Shown here: piece after piece, positions 1 through 13,503 of the stretch | How positions within the stretch are numbered: the stretch's first letter is position 1 | Layout: the number at the start of each line of letters is the position of its first letter | Origin: Diospyros lotus | Taxonomy: Eukaryota; Streptophyta; Magnoliopsida; Ericales; Ebenaceae | Assembly: GCF_014633365.1 (NCBI RefSeq) | Contig: NC_068347.1 | Coordinates: 21,784,433-21,848,432, forward strand | Direction: 5' to 3' | Length of the DNA: 64,000 nucleotides | Notes under the pieces: generated by a model | Database searches by the model: none | What the model saw: only the letters and a program-made list of their open reading frames with translations | What the model was told of the DNA's origin: nothing | Made by a program: the position numbers and the translations under genes

Positions 1-281
1 CTTCACCGAGTTGTCCTCACTGATCCAAAAACTTGCTAACCAATCGTTGTCGCTTACAGTAATCCCAGATGGAACCGAAAAGAGTCCAACATTCTGTCAT
101 GAACTTCCACTAACACTAAAACTCCACTCCAGCTGAGTACATGTCAAGACAAGAAAGTATCAACTATCAGATGTTGATTTGTTAATACAACACTTCCTAG
201 TTAAAGGAGAGGCAGGGCAGAAAGTGAGACGTTATTTCACAAGTCTTTGGAGTTTCATATACCTGTTGTTCTTTACAAAAT

Positions 282-3200
282 TTAGGGACTGTCATCATCT
301 GAACTAGAATCCATCCGTCTATCTGTTATAGCCTGAATTAGGTGCTGGCGACGATCAGGAGGCAGCTGAGGAGGATCAGGTGGCTGCCGAGGAGGATCAG
401 GGGTCTGGCGAGGTTCTGAAGGAGACTGTACTGTTGCGCCTTCCCTGTTTGGTGTCTTATTTGGCTTCTTTGGGACATCTTTAACCTCTCTGCATACCTT
501 GTCTAATATTACCAAGAAATCACGAACAACGACAAACAATCGCAGGCCTTCTTCCCTACCAGAATTCCCATGGAAGTAATCTACCGTGCTCTTCACCAGA
601 GCCATCATCCTTTTTTCTTCCTCGAGCAATGATGTGATATCAACCTCAGCATCCTGCACAAAACTTTTTAGAGTTTGGTGGAATCCATTTCCTTCATCTA
701 TTTCCTTCATATCTGAATTCAGGAATTCCCGCACTTTCAAAAATCGATGACCAAGTTTGGCTACAGTTCCTGTTATGGTATCATAATCCAGGACTGCTGC
801 TTTCTTAACATTCTCAAGCTCACCACTCAAACCCGAAACCACCTGAAGACCAAGGCTGCTATAGTGTTCATCTAAATCATGGGCAGGACCCTCAGGGAGC
901 TCTCCAGCTGCACGAACAGCCCTAACACCTTCTGAACGAATTATCTCCTGCACAACAAAGTGCAGAAGAGTGGTTTTTCCATCTATTCCTTTTACATCTG
1001 ATAATTTCAGAAGTGTGTCAAGTTTGAAAGCTTGTGCACCCCCACGGAATGTTCCATCATTCATGCGATTGCCTGTTTTAAGAACAGCTTCCAGGAGCTT
1101 GAGGAATAAACGGTTATTCTTTAGTTCTGTGCAAGCAGCCTGTCGTGCAGAAAAGATACCTCATGACTAAACACAGTTGTATTTATATTCATATACATGA
1201 CCAGAAAATGCACATCTAGTACTGCCAAATGCACAACTTACTGGCAGAGCAGCAACTTGACAAGCACAAAAACATACCGGGTAGATGAAGCATGTATCTC
1301 CAATCCTCCTTAACATCATTTAAGATGCTTAGAACATGTTTTTTATTTTCTCAAAGTAAGAAGATCAAGAAGAAGAAAAGCATCACTCTCAATGTTGACA
1401 ATATCACTTTTTCTAATCAGGTATTCCTTAATAGATTTTACCAGATAATCTCTCTCAAATCTGTTCATAATAAAGGAGAACAAAGATACCTTGTCTCAGT
1501 GAAACTAATTTTTTCTGAAAAATGTTATTTCTGGATTATTCAGTACTCTACATTCTGTACAATAAAGGATAACAGTATCATGTCAATCTTGAAAATATTT
1601 TTTCAAGTCTTTTGTGCAAGGCCTCACATAAGACACCCAAAACCTTTCTTCACTTGGTCTATCTGGCCTGAATTTTGCGAGTGATACCAATGCCAATTTC
1701 TTGGTATGTTATCTATGATTGACCTGACAATGACACATTACATCGTATTTTTGACCTTCAAAACTAACCGTTCCATTCTTCTCCAACTTTCTTTCAAGTG
1801 ACAATCTTCCTAGAGCCCATGAACTTTGAATTATTATAAGTTTACATCAAGGATCTGCCTATAGATGCAAAAATAAATTATTCCCAGTGAACGCAGAACA
1901 TTAAAGAAAAAGTTTCTTTAGTTCTATTGATAAGTATAAAGAAATAGTTTGAATACAAATGCTCAAGGCTTGGAATCAAAACCAACCCCAATATTCAACT
2001 AAGATTCGCATTTCTTGTTATCCTTTACTACCATAAGATAATAAATTCATACATGAAATATACAAGAAGTGACATATAAGCATAATATATACACACACAT
2101 GTTCCAAGAGCATTAGGTGGCGAGTCAGAACCTTCTAGAATAACATAAGTTTAGCGGAAAAACATAACCACTTGAAGTTGCATTATGTATCTCAACAAAA
2201 TAAATCACAGGTAACAAACTAACTGTGGACAATTGAGAAGGAATCGGGAGGATAGCCGGATAAATAAAGAGTGAAGCTGAGATAAGGTTCCTAAAATCAA
2301 GGAGTGATAAAGTTTGAAAAGAGAAGATAATACAGTTTGAAGATTAGGCCGAGTAGTTCCCCTAGAGTTGATTGTATTCCTAAATTTTAGAGATAGTTAT
2401 TTTGTACTTTTAGATAGCTTAGATATCTATCTTGTACTTGTAGATAGCATAGACTTGTATATATCATAGGAATCCTATGCATGTATATATAGGGCACACT
2501 CGAATGAATAATCATGGAATTCTTCTCCCTAAATAATTTCTGCATGGTATCAAAGCATAATTTTTTCTTTTCTCGTTTTCAAACCCTAGGTGTTAACCAC
2601 TGCACAACTTAGTTTTCCCAATCCCTTCTCCACACAACCTTTCGATTTGCTAATTTACACCATGGCCGACAAGAGCAATCAATCCTCCGAGATTATCCCC
2701 TTACCAGCCAACAACCCGGGAGCCATTGATAACAATATGTTCACCATTACCGGACATAAGTTCAATGGACAGTGCAATGGTCCCAATCAGTGATGATATT
2801 CATCTATGAAAAGGGGAAGGATGATTACTTAACCAGAGCATCAAGCAAACCAGGGGAAGAAGATCCAAAGTTCTGGATTTTGAAATCTGAGAATAACATG
2901 GTAACGTCCTGGTTCATTAATTCTATGACAAATGAAATAGGTGAGAATTTTTTGTTATATGACACTGCACAAGATATCTGGGAAATTGCTAGGGAAGCTT
3001 ACTTTCATATTGAAAATACCTCTTGAGTTGTTTGAGATTGAAAGTATGCTAGATGATCTTAGGCAGGGTGAATCCCAGGTAACACAGTACTGTTAACTCT
3101 CTAAATAAATATTGGCTTCAATTGGATAAATTTGATAATATCCAATAGAAGTGTTCAGAAGATTCAGCAAAGTACAAAAAGATTGTAGAGCAAAAGAGAT

Positions 3201-6200
3201 TATACAAGTTTCTCATAGGTTTGAACAAAAACCTAAATGGAGTTAGAGGGAGAATCCTTGGTACAAAGCCTCTACCAAGTATTCGGGAGACTTTTTCTGA
3301 AGTTCGTAGGGAGGAAAGTAGGATGAAGATCATACTAAAACCTGCAACACCAAATCTGGAACATTCAGCCCTAATCACTTGAGGCACTCCACAAACATTT
3401 AAACTGAAGAAAGGACATCCTTGGTGTGATCACTGTCATAAAATAGGACACACTAAGGATACATATTGGGAAATACATGGCAAACCACCAGATTGGAAGC
3501 TGGCCCTTGAGAGGAAAAGTAAAGGCAACCTATCCTTTATGGAGGAGACCACCTCAGCCTCGGCACCTGATTTTTTTTAGCAAGAAGCAGATGGAATGGC
3601 TGCAAAATATGTTTGGCAAGGCACAAATCTCCCAGTCTTCTACAGTGGCATTTGGATCTATAGCCCACAAAGGTAATTTATTACATGCTTTCACTGCTAA
3701 GCGAGAATTGTCTACTATGTGGATTATTGACTCAGGCTTGTGACTACATGACGGGACATATCAACCTACTATCCAGCTTTCAACCTTGTGATATAAATTG
3801 GACAGTAAAAATTGCAGATGGCTCACTATCAAGGGTAGTAGGGACCGATTCTATTGCTCTATCCAACGATATTACCCTGAAATCAGTTCTTTTGGTGCCT
3901 AAGTTGGACTGTAATCTCTTGTCAATCAGTAAACTTATTTTTGATCTTGATTGTATTGCCAAGTTCTCAAAAAATGTGTGCGAATTTCAGGATCGGACTT
4001 TGGGGAAGATGATTGGTAGTGCTGAGTCATGTTCGAGACTTTATCTTCTTACAAGGACTGACTCCGGGAACAACCAAGTTCATTCCAACAATTGCTACTC
4101 AACTAAATGCTCTGTCTATCTCTCTAATTCCCATACCAGCAATGATAGTGCAATCATGTTATGGCACTATAGGTTAGGACATCCAAATTTTATTTACCTT
4201 AGGAAATTGTTCCTTTCATTGTTTAAGAGTCAAGATCCACATGTGTTTCAATGTGAAATCAACATGTTAGGAATAATTATCCTAGCCAGATTTACACTTC
4301 ATCCTATCCTTTTTCCTTGATTCATAGTGATGTGTGGGGGCCTTCTGGGGTAAAGAATATTGCTGGTTCTCGTTGGTTTATTTCTTTTATTGATGATTAT
4401 ACCCGGCTTACTTGGGTATTTCTTATGAAAGAAAAGTCTAAAGCTGGTCATATTTTCCAAACTTTTCATTCAATGGTGCAAAGACAATTTAATGCCAAAA
4501 TTCAAATCCTAAGAACAGATAATGCCAAGGAATACTTTAACTTAATACTTGGGACTTATCTTTCAAATCAAGGCATTATCCATCAAAGTTCTTATGTTGA
4601 TACACCCAACAAAACGGGGTTGTCGAACATAAGAACAAACATATTCTAGAAGTGGCCAGATCTCTATTATTCTCTATCAATGTCCCTAAACAATTTTGGG
4701 GTAAGCCATTCTTACGGCCACCTATCTCATCAATAAAATGCCCTCACGAATCCTCAAAAATCAAACACCAAGTCAGATTCTTCTTACATCTTTTCTCCAC
4801 ACTTGGGTGCTTTCTCCCACATCCCACTAAAAGCCTTCGGCTGCCCTGCCTTTGTTCATTTACACCACCAATTTCAGAGCAAACTTGAACCTAAATCCAT
4901 CAAATTCATCTTTCTTGGCTACTCTCCTCATCAAAAAGGTTACAAATGTTATTCTCCCAAACATAAAAAGTTTTTTACCTCAATGGATGTAACCTTCTTA
5001 GAACATCAGCCCTATTATCCCAAACCTAATATTTAGGGGAGAACACTCCAAATAATCCTCAAGAATATCAGTTTTGGGATATCCTCTCACTTCCTAGCCA
5101 ACAACAACAACAGCTTGATTCTTTTCCTAGCCGAAAGCAACCTGATCCTAGCCAGCAACAACAACAACCTGATTCAACAAACCCTTCTATCAATAATCAT
5201 CCTTCTCATACCAATGAATTTCAAGTTTACTCTCGGAGAAAGTCTCAAAAGGAGAGTGAACAACAGGCATGCCCCAGGACTGACCAAGACATTGATCTGA
5301 ATCTATTGGTGAGTGAAAGTACCACTATTGGTGATAATTCTGATAGTTCAGCTATTGATGAGGAACTTAATTGGCCTATAGCATTGAGGAAGGGAGTAAG
5401 ATCAAGCACTCAACACCCTATTCAAAACTATATGTCATACAAGGGTCTCTCACCAAAATTCAGTGCATTTATCTCAAATGTAAATAAAGTGCAGGTTCCC
5501 ACCACAATTCAGGAAGCCTTTCAACACCAAAAGTGGAAGAAGGCTGTCCTAGAGGAAATTAAAGATTTGGAGAAGAATGAGACTTGAGATATAACAAACT
5601 TACCACTTGGAAAACACCCAGTGGGCTGCAAATGGGTATTTATTGTGAAATATAGAGAAGATGGGCAGATTGACAGGTTTAAGGCCCGCCTAGTGGTAAA
5701 AGGCTTCACCCAATCTTATAGTATTGATTACCAAGAGACATTCACCCAGTGGCAAAGTTAAATACTATCAGAGTATTACTATCCATAGCTGCTAATTTGG
5801 ATTGGCCTCTCCACCAATTAGATGTGAAGAATGCATTCCTAGACGGAGACCTAGAGGAGGAAGTCTACATGGAAATTCCTCATGGATTTGAAACCAATCT
5901 TATGAGGAACAAGGTATGCAAACTCAAAAGATCATTCTATGGACTCAAGCAGTCCCCTAGAGCCTAGTTCGAAAGGTTCATAAGGGTAGTCAAGAAAGAT
6001 GGATACAATCAATGGCAAGTACACCACACTTTATTCCTCAAACATTCCTCGGGAGGTAAATTATCTATCCTCATTGTATATGTGGATGACATCATCATTA
6101 TAGGAAACAATAATTCTGAAATGAAGAACCTCAAAGAAATGCTTGCAAGTGAATTTGAAATTAAAGATCTAGGAAACCTAAGATATTTCTTAAGTATAGA

Positions 6201-9200
6201 AGTTGCAAGGTCTAAAGAGGGAATTTCTGTCTCTCAAAGAAAGTATGCTCTAGATCTTCTAAATGAAACATGTATGTTGGTTGCAAACTAGTAGGCACAC
6301 CCATGGAATCTACTGCAAAGCTAGATATTGGCAAAGAATGTATTCCAGTTGACAAAAGGAGATATCAAAGATTGGTGGGAAAGCTGATATACCTATCACA
6401 TACTAGACCGGATATAGGATTCTTTGAAAGTATTGTGAGTCAGTTTATGAATTATCCTAAGGAAGAACATATGGAAGCAATTTACCGCATCTTAAGGTAC
6501 CTAAAGTTGACTCCAAGCAAAGGATTAATGTTTAGAAAAACAACAAACTGAGGAGTAAAAGTTTATAGTGATGCTGATTGGGTTGGCTCAATCCTTGATA
6601 AGAGGTCAACCTTTGGATATTGCTCATTTGTATGGGGAAATCTAGTCACTTAGCGCAATAAAAAACAATCAGTGGTCTCTATGAGTAGTGCGGTGGTTGG
6701 ATTTAGAGCCATGGCCTAAGGATTCTGTGAAGGAATATGGCTGAGAAGATTACTACAAGAACTACAAATGACTATTGCTAAACTAGTACAAGTGTTGTGT
6801 GACAACCAATCTGCCATTAGCATGCAAAAAATCCAGTTCATCATGACCAAACAAAACATGTAGAAATCGAAGACATTTCATCAAGGAGAAGTTAAAAGAA
6901 GGGATGTTTCAACTTGTCTACACACCTACTAATAATCAAGTTGCGGATATTCTCACTAAAGCTTTACCAATGAGAACATTTGATGAATTGAGCTCCAAGC
7001 TTGGTTTGAATAACATATTCAACCCAGCTTGAGGGGGAGTGTGGAGAATTGAGAAGGAATCGGGAAGATAGCCGGATAAATAAAGAGTGAAGCCGAGATA
7101 AGGTTCCTAAAATCAAGGAGTGATAAAGTTTGAAAAGAAAAGATAATATAGTTTGAAGATAGGCCGAGTAGTTCTCCTAGAGTTGATTGTATTCCTAAAT
7201 TTTAAAGATAGCTATTTTGTACTTTTAGATAGCTTAGATATCTATCTTGTACTTGTAGATAGCATAGACTTGTATATATCATAGGAATCCTATGCGTGTA
7301 TATATAGGGCACATTCGAATGGATAATCATAGAATTCTTCTCCCTCAATAATTTCTGCACTAACAATAACAATTCCCCACCAGGAAGGCAGGGACATGAA
7401 AAGAAATGGCATTTCCAGCCATGAACTTGGGAAGGGAGAATCCTAGGTTTTTCTTCAATTCCCATATGCATGCGTGTGTGTGTGGATACACTTAAATAAA
7501 CAAACAGACAAGTTTTGAGGATCAAAGCATTTTTTTTCCCACAATAAAAACCACAGAAAAACATAGCTGATATCATTTAAAAGGCCACAGAATTATATTA
7601 AGCAAATTTGTGAGCAAACAAAGAAGAGAAATTAAGTTCAGTTCTAATAGACCAAAGTCAGACTCCTAAAGGATTCAAACTGTATGGTCCAACAATGAAA
7701 CCTAATATGAAAAACATACAATCATCAAGAAAAATATAAGAGTTACTCTTGGGATCTATTCTCTCATTGAGTTTCCAGTTTTCCATGCTTGGTGCTCTCT
7801 CAGTAAGTTTTGTACTCTAGGGAAAAACAAGTGAGAGGGGGCAAGAGGGATATAATGGTGGTGGAATGGATGTGGTATGAGGGGGTGAGAAGGCCATACA
7901 AGTCAAAATCTAGTTTGTAGGTTTGTCTACAATTTCTCTTAAAAAATTTGAAAACACAGGATACTTTTCAGCATGATTTGCTGTTAGAAATGAGTATTAA
8001 GCATGCTAGTGCCCTGCATTTTCAAGTTGATTTTTCAGCTATATTCTACTAGAACTAGGCATGGACTTTGAAGCAATTTTAAACTGGGCAATGGCAATCT
8101 ACGTCACAAGTTATAAGATAAGCACTTCTAAGCTTGCCCTGTTCTTGTTATATTTGTGGTGACTATAAGCTATAGAATTTGATTATAACTGTTGTTGCCT
8201 CTTTTAGCATGAGTTCAATTTTCTTTCACTAGTTATGCAAGCTTATCTATGTAGAATCTCATTGGCTCAATGCTACTCCAATGATGTCAAAAGTCCCCCA
8301 GAATTAACTGTCCAACTCTGCTTTTCTTATTTTATTGTTTCCCTATCTTCCTTTGTTTTCCTAAGGTTGGGGTGGGAAGCTAGGGGACTCTTGGTTTATT
8401 CTAGGATTGGACCGAGATAAAATAAGCCTACTCAAAGCAGGGAGCAGGCAGGGGCCCACTTGCCTGTAAGGGTATTGGTCAGAGTATTCCCACTCCTGTC
8501 CTTTTAACTCATCCCTTCCCCCTGCCTTCCTGCTCAACAAAAGATATACATGCATAAACACAAATAAAGAAAAAACGAGGGGCAGACACATCTAACAACT
8601 AACAAGACTTGCTCTTGTTAATGGTAATAAGAAACATCTTTGCCATCTTGCTTTTAATTGACAAAAGAAAGTTGCTAAATCATTAGTTAATTTGGTCAGT
8701 GGACACAAAGTTTTAGCAGGTATTCACATAACAATAATAAATTAGTAATAACTAAAATTTCAGTACCATCATAACAGGAGATTATATAATCATAATACCG
8801 AATTTTCCAGCTTAACCAAGTCTTGAGTCTGAGAGTAAAAATATATGCAACAAAAGAGGAAAAAATAAAAAAGAAAACTTAAGGAGAAGAAGAATCACAA
8901 ATCCAGTTTCCTATTACTATAGGTAAATATCAAGAAATGCATGTTTTCACAATTTGTCATTGAAAGGTAAAGGACTGGACTGCATTCCTCCGGAAATACA
9001 TGTAACCATTTTATTTATACACCTAGCTCAAATTTTCTATTATCAACTCTACAACCACAGACAAAATAAATAAACAGACAACCCCCAAGAATTCAATGTC
9101 TTACCTCCAAAGTTGCAAAAGCCTCTTTAGTAATTGAAACATCCTCCTGAAGTGTGCACATAAAAAGCAACGATTCCAGCCTTTTAAAGGCAAATGGGAT

Positions 9201-12200
9201 GTCAACCAATACTTTTAGGAATCGGTCTGCAGGCCCAAGTCGAGAAAGTTCACCACTGAAAAGCCTAATTTTCAGTTCTTCTTCTGATGTTGGTGCCATC
9301 CTTAACAAAGTTTGAAGGAACTCTGCTGGAAGCTCATTTCCTGGTTCAACTCAACAGTTAGATATTGTTGTTGATGTGCTGAAGTTTGCACTTTACTGTG
9401 AGTATAAAGAAGCAGAATATTGAAATGGAAAAAGTTATCTTAAAACATATTAATCAATCCAGTAATGTATATTTGTATTAAACAGGTTGTTCATCTTCAC
9501 ACAGTTCATCTTTCTGCTATCTTGAAAGAAAAAGGTTTTCAGCCCTTCCTATGTCATCTCTAAAACTTCTAAGGTATGGTAATGGTTTAGTATCAATAAA
9601 TTACCATTGTTATTGTATCTTTTGGTTAGTCAATACAAAAATTACACAATTCACATAAAAATCTATCACAAATATCTGTTACTAGCTGAGAGATACTGAA
9701 TTAGGTTGACAATTCATAATTCCAGAGCTTAAGGTGGATATTCAATGTCACTTGGAGGATCATTGTGATTTGCCTCATCAAATCCTATCATGCTCTTCTA
9801 GGCAGACTTCATGTTCCTAAAATTTATTACCATTAATGGCAGCCAGATATCATTAGAAAATGGTTGTTGCAGTGGTATTCAAAATTAACCTCCCAAAAGC
9901 TTTGCAATGATGTTCCAGGGCCCTGCCTACACTACATGTTTAAATTTCAGCAAAAAACCCCCACACACACATACACAAAGAAAGCGGCAACAATACCTTC
10001 TTTAAGCGCATCACAAACCTCTTCTGTTGTAACATTCAGTGCTCGTAAAAGAATTGCCAAATTTTGAGCCTTTTTTGAATCAATAAGTTGAATATATTGA
10101 GTTGAAGGGTCCTGAGATGATGAATTTTTCTTGGGGTCATTTTTATTTTTCTCTGGTGCGCTATATCCAAATAGAGTTTCTATCATCTCTTCATTGAACC
10201 TGTAAGTTAGTGGAAAGAAATTTACAACAATGCAGTTTCGATATCCATTTAGTCCACAATAACATCAAAAATCACCCAAATAGACTTACTGGAATGACCC
10301 TGATTTAATTTGATGCCAAACCATTGAGCTATCAGGGTTGGCCAGAACCTTGTCCCAGAAGAATGGCTTCAGCTTAGTTTTGGGAGCATCAGCTTCACTA
10401 GTGGTACCTGATGGTCCAAAAGGTGGAGCTCGAATTGGCTTTGAGCCCATGCCAGGTGGCCGAGGAAGAGGGACACCACTTTTTGGGGGTGGCGGAGGGC
10501 GAAGGCCAGTCTTTATGCCAGAGGGTATAGGTGGAGGTGGTGGTCCTGGAGGGGGAGGCTGTGGATTGCTAGAAACAGGTTTCTTAGGTGGTGGTGGCGG
10601 CGGTGGGGCAGAAGGAGTTGCTTTGGGGGGAGGAGGTGGTGGGAGAGGTGGTTCAGGAGGCAAGAGATCAGGCCTGCCAGGGGGAGGCTTTAGAGGAGGC
10701 AGTCCAGGAGGACTGACCAATCTTCCAGGAGGGGGCTTCAGAGGAGGTAAAATCTGTACAGAATCCTCTGCTGAAATTTTGCCAGTAACACCTATTGGTT
10801 CTGAATGAGTATGAGTATCCACTTTAGAAGTGCTGAGCCTGCCTGACTTGACATAAGAACTGCCATCTAAAGATGGCAGCATTATGTTATTGTTAAAGCT
10901 GGTATTGAATGATTGATTATGAAGCTTCCCACTGTTAATAGGATTCCCTACAGGCAATGACTTGTTTGAATTATCTGAGAAGCCAAATTCAAAATGACAC
11001 ATCAGAACATTAAAATGCAAATAAAAAATTTGCAGAAAGATAAAGAAGTGTGTCTCTACCAGTAGAATAGTCACTTAAGCTTAAGCTCAGAAGAGGCCTC
11101 TCATCTTTCATTCCGAGTCCAGAATCACTCCTACAAAACTTGAAGTAGCAGAAAAAGAGCAATGCAACAAAGACAAATGTCACTGCTGCCGTTACAGCAA
11201 CAGCAATAACAACTGTTTTCTTGTGGTCATTTTCCTGTACTTTTGAAACAGAATTAGAATTTTCTGAAGAAGGTTCTCCAGCTGTAGGTTGTAAGTCTGA
11301 ACTGTTGAAATTGGAGGGGAAGAAAGGCAACGTAGGAGGCTTAGCAGGGCCCTGAGAATCAGGAGCCTGAGAGACTGAAGGTACTTCATCAGGGGATGGT
11401 GCTGGGCTAGGTTTTGGAGATCCAACTGCAGGGGATGGACCAAGTGATGGTGCAGAAGAACCCTGAAGCAGTTGGCGTTGTCTAGGAGCATCAGTTCTGG
11501 CAAACAAGAACTCCAGATACTTGGTCTTCCAATTTTTTGAGTGGCCCTCTTCTCCAGAAACAAGAAGTGGAAGATTATTCTTTCTAAAACAATCCAGAAG
11601 AGTTTGCTTTATCTCAGGATGCAGGGTATGGATAGCTTTCTTTATGTCTTCTTTTGCCGAGAACATTCTTCTCCAAACAATCTCATTATAGGTACGGGAC
11701 TTTTCACCTTGTACAAAAACTTCAAGATCTTCAACAGCTTCCCTTGCAGTGATCAACTCTACCTTGCAATGGGCCCATAATAGTTCAGCCTGCAGTCACA
11801 TAATTCTGTTAGCTGTCAGCATACAAGTACCCATTTTGAATAGGAATCACTAAAAATACAACCAGCATTATAAAATCTATATGCAGCTCATTACCCAAAG
11901 CTTGACTTCAGAAAAGCCTCAAAGCACAACTAATGTTACTTAAAAAGATACATCAATATCAATGATAGAAACATGATTACATTCAATTCATGGCATCTGA
12001 TAATAACAAGATGCTGTCAGTGGCCACCTGTTTCCTATCACATTTGCTTCTAAGCATGTCTTGAGGTGTGAGGACACATTAGCCCAACTTGTCATGCCAA
12101 ACATGCATGGAATACAAATGATTCCTCAAAGAAAGAAAAAATATGAATGACAACAAAGTCACGAAAAAAAAAAAAAAAAAAACTTAACATTCTCATACAG

Positions 12201-13503
12201 TAGTAAAACTTGATGCAGTGAACCAACTTTTACTGACAAATTAGACATGGAGAAGGGATGATCAGAAGCACAATGCAGTTTGTCATCATTGGTTATCTAT
12301 AAAATTTTCAAGATTAGACAAGACTTCTAGGAGGAAATCAGTTACATTAAATAATTGTTTGCTTCTAATTTAACATAGGAAAAATTTAAAGGTTCATTTC
12401 ATAGTAAATAAATATTCAAGTAACCAAATAAAATTTGATTTTTGTTATTGGAGGATCTTCCCTCTTCCTAAATTCATTTTTAAGATGAAACCTAGAATAA
12501 GTCCAAGACAGGAAGGGACAGAATTATAAAAAAACAAGAACAGTACAAAATCCCAAGGCTTTTATAATATGACCAATAACTAGGAATGAAGATCTGGTTT
12601 GCTTCTTTAGAATATTTCTCAACTGCCGATCTACCTGCACATGTGGAATCATGTACATTAGCAGTCTAAAGAATTTTACATATTTATCACTGTATCCTTC
12701 TACAATTCTTGCTATTACATAATTTGAACTGTAATTGCACAGTGCATACTATCTTTCATCAATTAAAAGTATTAGAACCATTATGAATCTTTTGTCAATG
12801 TATTTAAGTTTCATTTATCTTCAGGAAGTTCCTTCTCTAGCTGAGGTTCTTCACTAAATATTATCAAGAATGCGGCTTTAAATGTATAATCAATATTTAG
12901 AAAAGCCAGAGATGGAAAGCAAGATTTGAATCAAAAGAATGGAAGAAATCAATAGCTTAATGTTGGTTATATATACTGATTTTTTTGGTTCCCACAATCT
13001 TTCGGACATGGCAATATCCCACTAGGCACGACCACTTGCCTTCTCTTTTGCAGAACAAGAGCTCAAAATCCTTGGGAAGCTCAAGATCATTGAAATAAAA
13101 AACTAAACTAAGGGGAATACCATATCTAGAAGTCCTTGTCTGAAATGTTAACCGCTGGAAGCAAAAGTGAAATCTAAATTCATTCATACAACCTCCGTTG
13201 ATGCATGATCCACAAAAGCACCAACATGGCTTTACTTCAGATTTGGCAAGAAGTAAAGGCAGGCATAGAAAAAAAACAGATACACATACGTATATAGAAA
13301 ACCGAAGCAAATGAAAAATATATATAGTGATGCTAGAACTAATCTAATAATACCAGGTCCTTATTTATCCCCCTTAAAGCCGAGTAGAGTTGACTGTCCA
13401 GTAACAGTTCTTCTGCACCTTTCTCGCCTTCTGAATCAGCTGCCGCCAAAGCAAAGAACAGAAGAGCAAATACAATGGAACACAGCATTCTTCCCACACC
13501 CAT
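282..13503 (-). CDS. Class I formin-like protein (signal peptide, TM, FH1, FH2), six exons
   Basis: Actin-nucleating formin, expected at the plasma membrane with FH1 (profilin-actin binding) and FH2 (filament nucleation and barbed-end capping) in the cytoplasm. Exons read on the minus strand with GT/AG ends: 13503-13354, 11789-11060, 10974-10290, 10199-9997, 9340-9105, 1139-282. They join in frame to 2862 bp (953 aa plus TAA). Residues 1-24 form a signal peptide (MGVGRMLCSIVFALLFFALA); an extracellular part rich in SPAPSP-type prolines follows; about 242-265 is a membrane segment followed by a KFCR stop; 370-465 are FH1 proline runs; FH2 runs from KLKPFFW near 494 to about 890 and includes GNRMNDGTFRGG near 690. 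The acidic tail ends DSSSDDDSP. The start at 13503 was chosen over an ATG 24 bases upstream because it begins directly with the signal peptide. Length and architecture resemble the Arabidopsis FH3/FH5 group; the exact orthologue is not claimed. No frameshift or internal stop is seen. Confidence 0.93.
2224..2544 (+). repeat. 5' LTR of the intron copia element
   Basis: 321-bp LTR starting TGTGGACAATTG and ending TTTCTGCA. It contains a short imperfect internal repeat (TAGATAGC plus TTAGATA/ATAGACT variants, about 2400-2460) and a TATATATAGGG promoter-like box near 2483. Confidence 0.93.
2662..3560 (+). pseudogene. copia gag remnant
   Basis: Starts at the ATG at 2662 (MADKSNQSSEI) after the primer site and runs through a frameshift near 2780 into a second frame (SVMIFIYEKGKDDYLTRA) and on to a zinc-knuckle-like stretch near 3418-3475 (WCDHCHKIGHTKDTYW), in which the expected final Cys is Tyr. 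Stops and frameshifts interrupt it at about 3024 and 3110. In the family Gag packages the RNA; this copy is not functional. Confidence 0.8.
3685..7020 (+). pseudogene. copia pol remnant (protease, integrase, RT, RNase H)
   Basis: Degenerate polyprotein in several frames. In order: integrase zinc-binding-like region (WHYRLGHPNF near 4162), integrase core (DVWGPSG at 4323, FIDDYTRLTWVFLMKEKS, RTDNAKEY near 4513), a GCPAFVHLHHQF segment at 4833, RT finger/palm (KWKKAVLEE near 5530; DVKNAFLDGDLEEEVYM near 5820), the catalytic YVDDI motif near 6078, and RNase H (DADWVG near 6573, KKQSVVSMSS near 6660). Tryptophan codons have become stops: TGG to TGA at 5585 and TGG to TAG in SPRA*FE at 5965. Further stops lie near 6550, 6650 and 6717. 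Confidence 0.88.
7040..7359 (+). repeat. 3' LTR of the intron copia element
   Basis: 320-bp copy of the 5' LTR, preceded by the polypurine tract at 7029-7039 and followed by the target duplication CTAAC. Confidence 0.93.
11790..13353 (-). other. Formin intron 1
   Basis: 1.56-kb intron between the signal-peptide exon (ending K-D-L) and the exon beginning AELLWAHCK; donor GTATTA (RC of 13348-13353) and acceptor TGCAG. AT-rich, with an A19-like run at 12163-12181. No conserved coding segment was seen; the 117-aa ORF at 12957-13310 resembles nothing I recognise. Confidence 0.8.

Larger units (their letters stand above)
2224..7359 (+). mobile_element. Ty1/copia LTR retrotransposon, degenerate, in formin intron 5
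   Basis: Complete insertion with LTRs at 2224-2544 and 7040-7359, both TG...CA, flanked by the perfect 5-bp duplication CTAAC (2219-2223 and 7360-7364). The primer site TGGTATCAAAGC follows the 5' LTR directly at 2545-2556 and matches the tRNA-iMet site typical of plant copia. A polypurine tract (TTGAGGGGGAG) ends at 7039. Aligned by eye, the LTRs differ by 13 substitutions and one indel in about 320 bp (about 4%). It lies on the strand opposite to the formin. The coding regions carry many stops, so the element cannot supply its own proteins. Confidence 0.95.
1140..9104 (-). other. Formin intron 5, expanded by a copia insertion
   Basis: GT (RC of 9103-9104) and AG (RC of 1140-1141) bound this roughly 8-kb intron inside the FH2 coding region, after the codons ATLE and before AAC. 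About 5.14 kb of it is the copia element at 2224-7359; the remainder (1142-2218 and 7365-9103, about 2.8 kb) is AT-rich, with no conserved ORF. The ORFs at 1292-1684, 7202-7576 and 8235-8591 have low-complexity translations and no recognisable domain. Confidence 0.85.

Noticed and set aside
1292..1684. 130-codon plus-strand ORF in formin intron 5
   Set aside because: Low-complexity Phe/Lys/Ile-rich translation without domain; typical chance ORF in AT-rich intron.
10338..10808. 156-codon plus-strand ORF rich in glycine
   Set aside because: It is the antisense shadow of the formin FH1 polyproline exon; the minus-strand reading fits splice sites and domain order.
12957..13310. 117-codon Cys-rich minus-strand ORF in formin intron 1
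   Set aside because: No start context, no recognised family, and it overlaps the intron predicted by clean splice sites.
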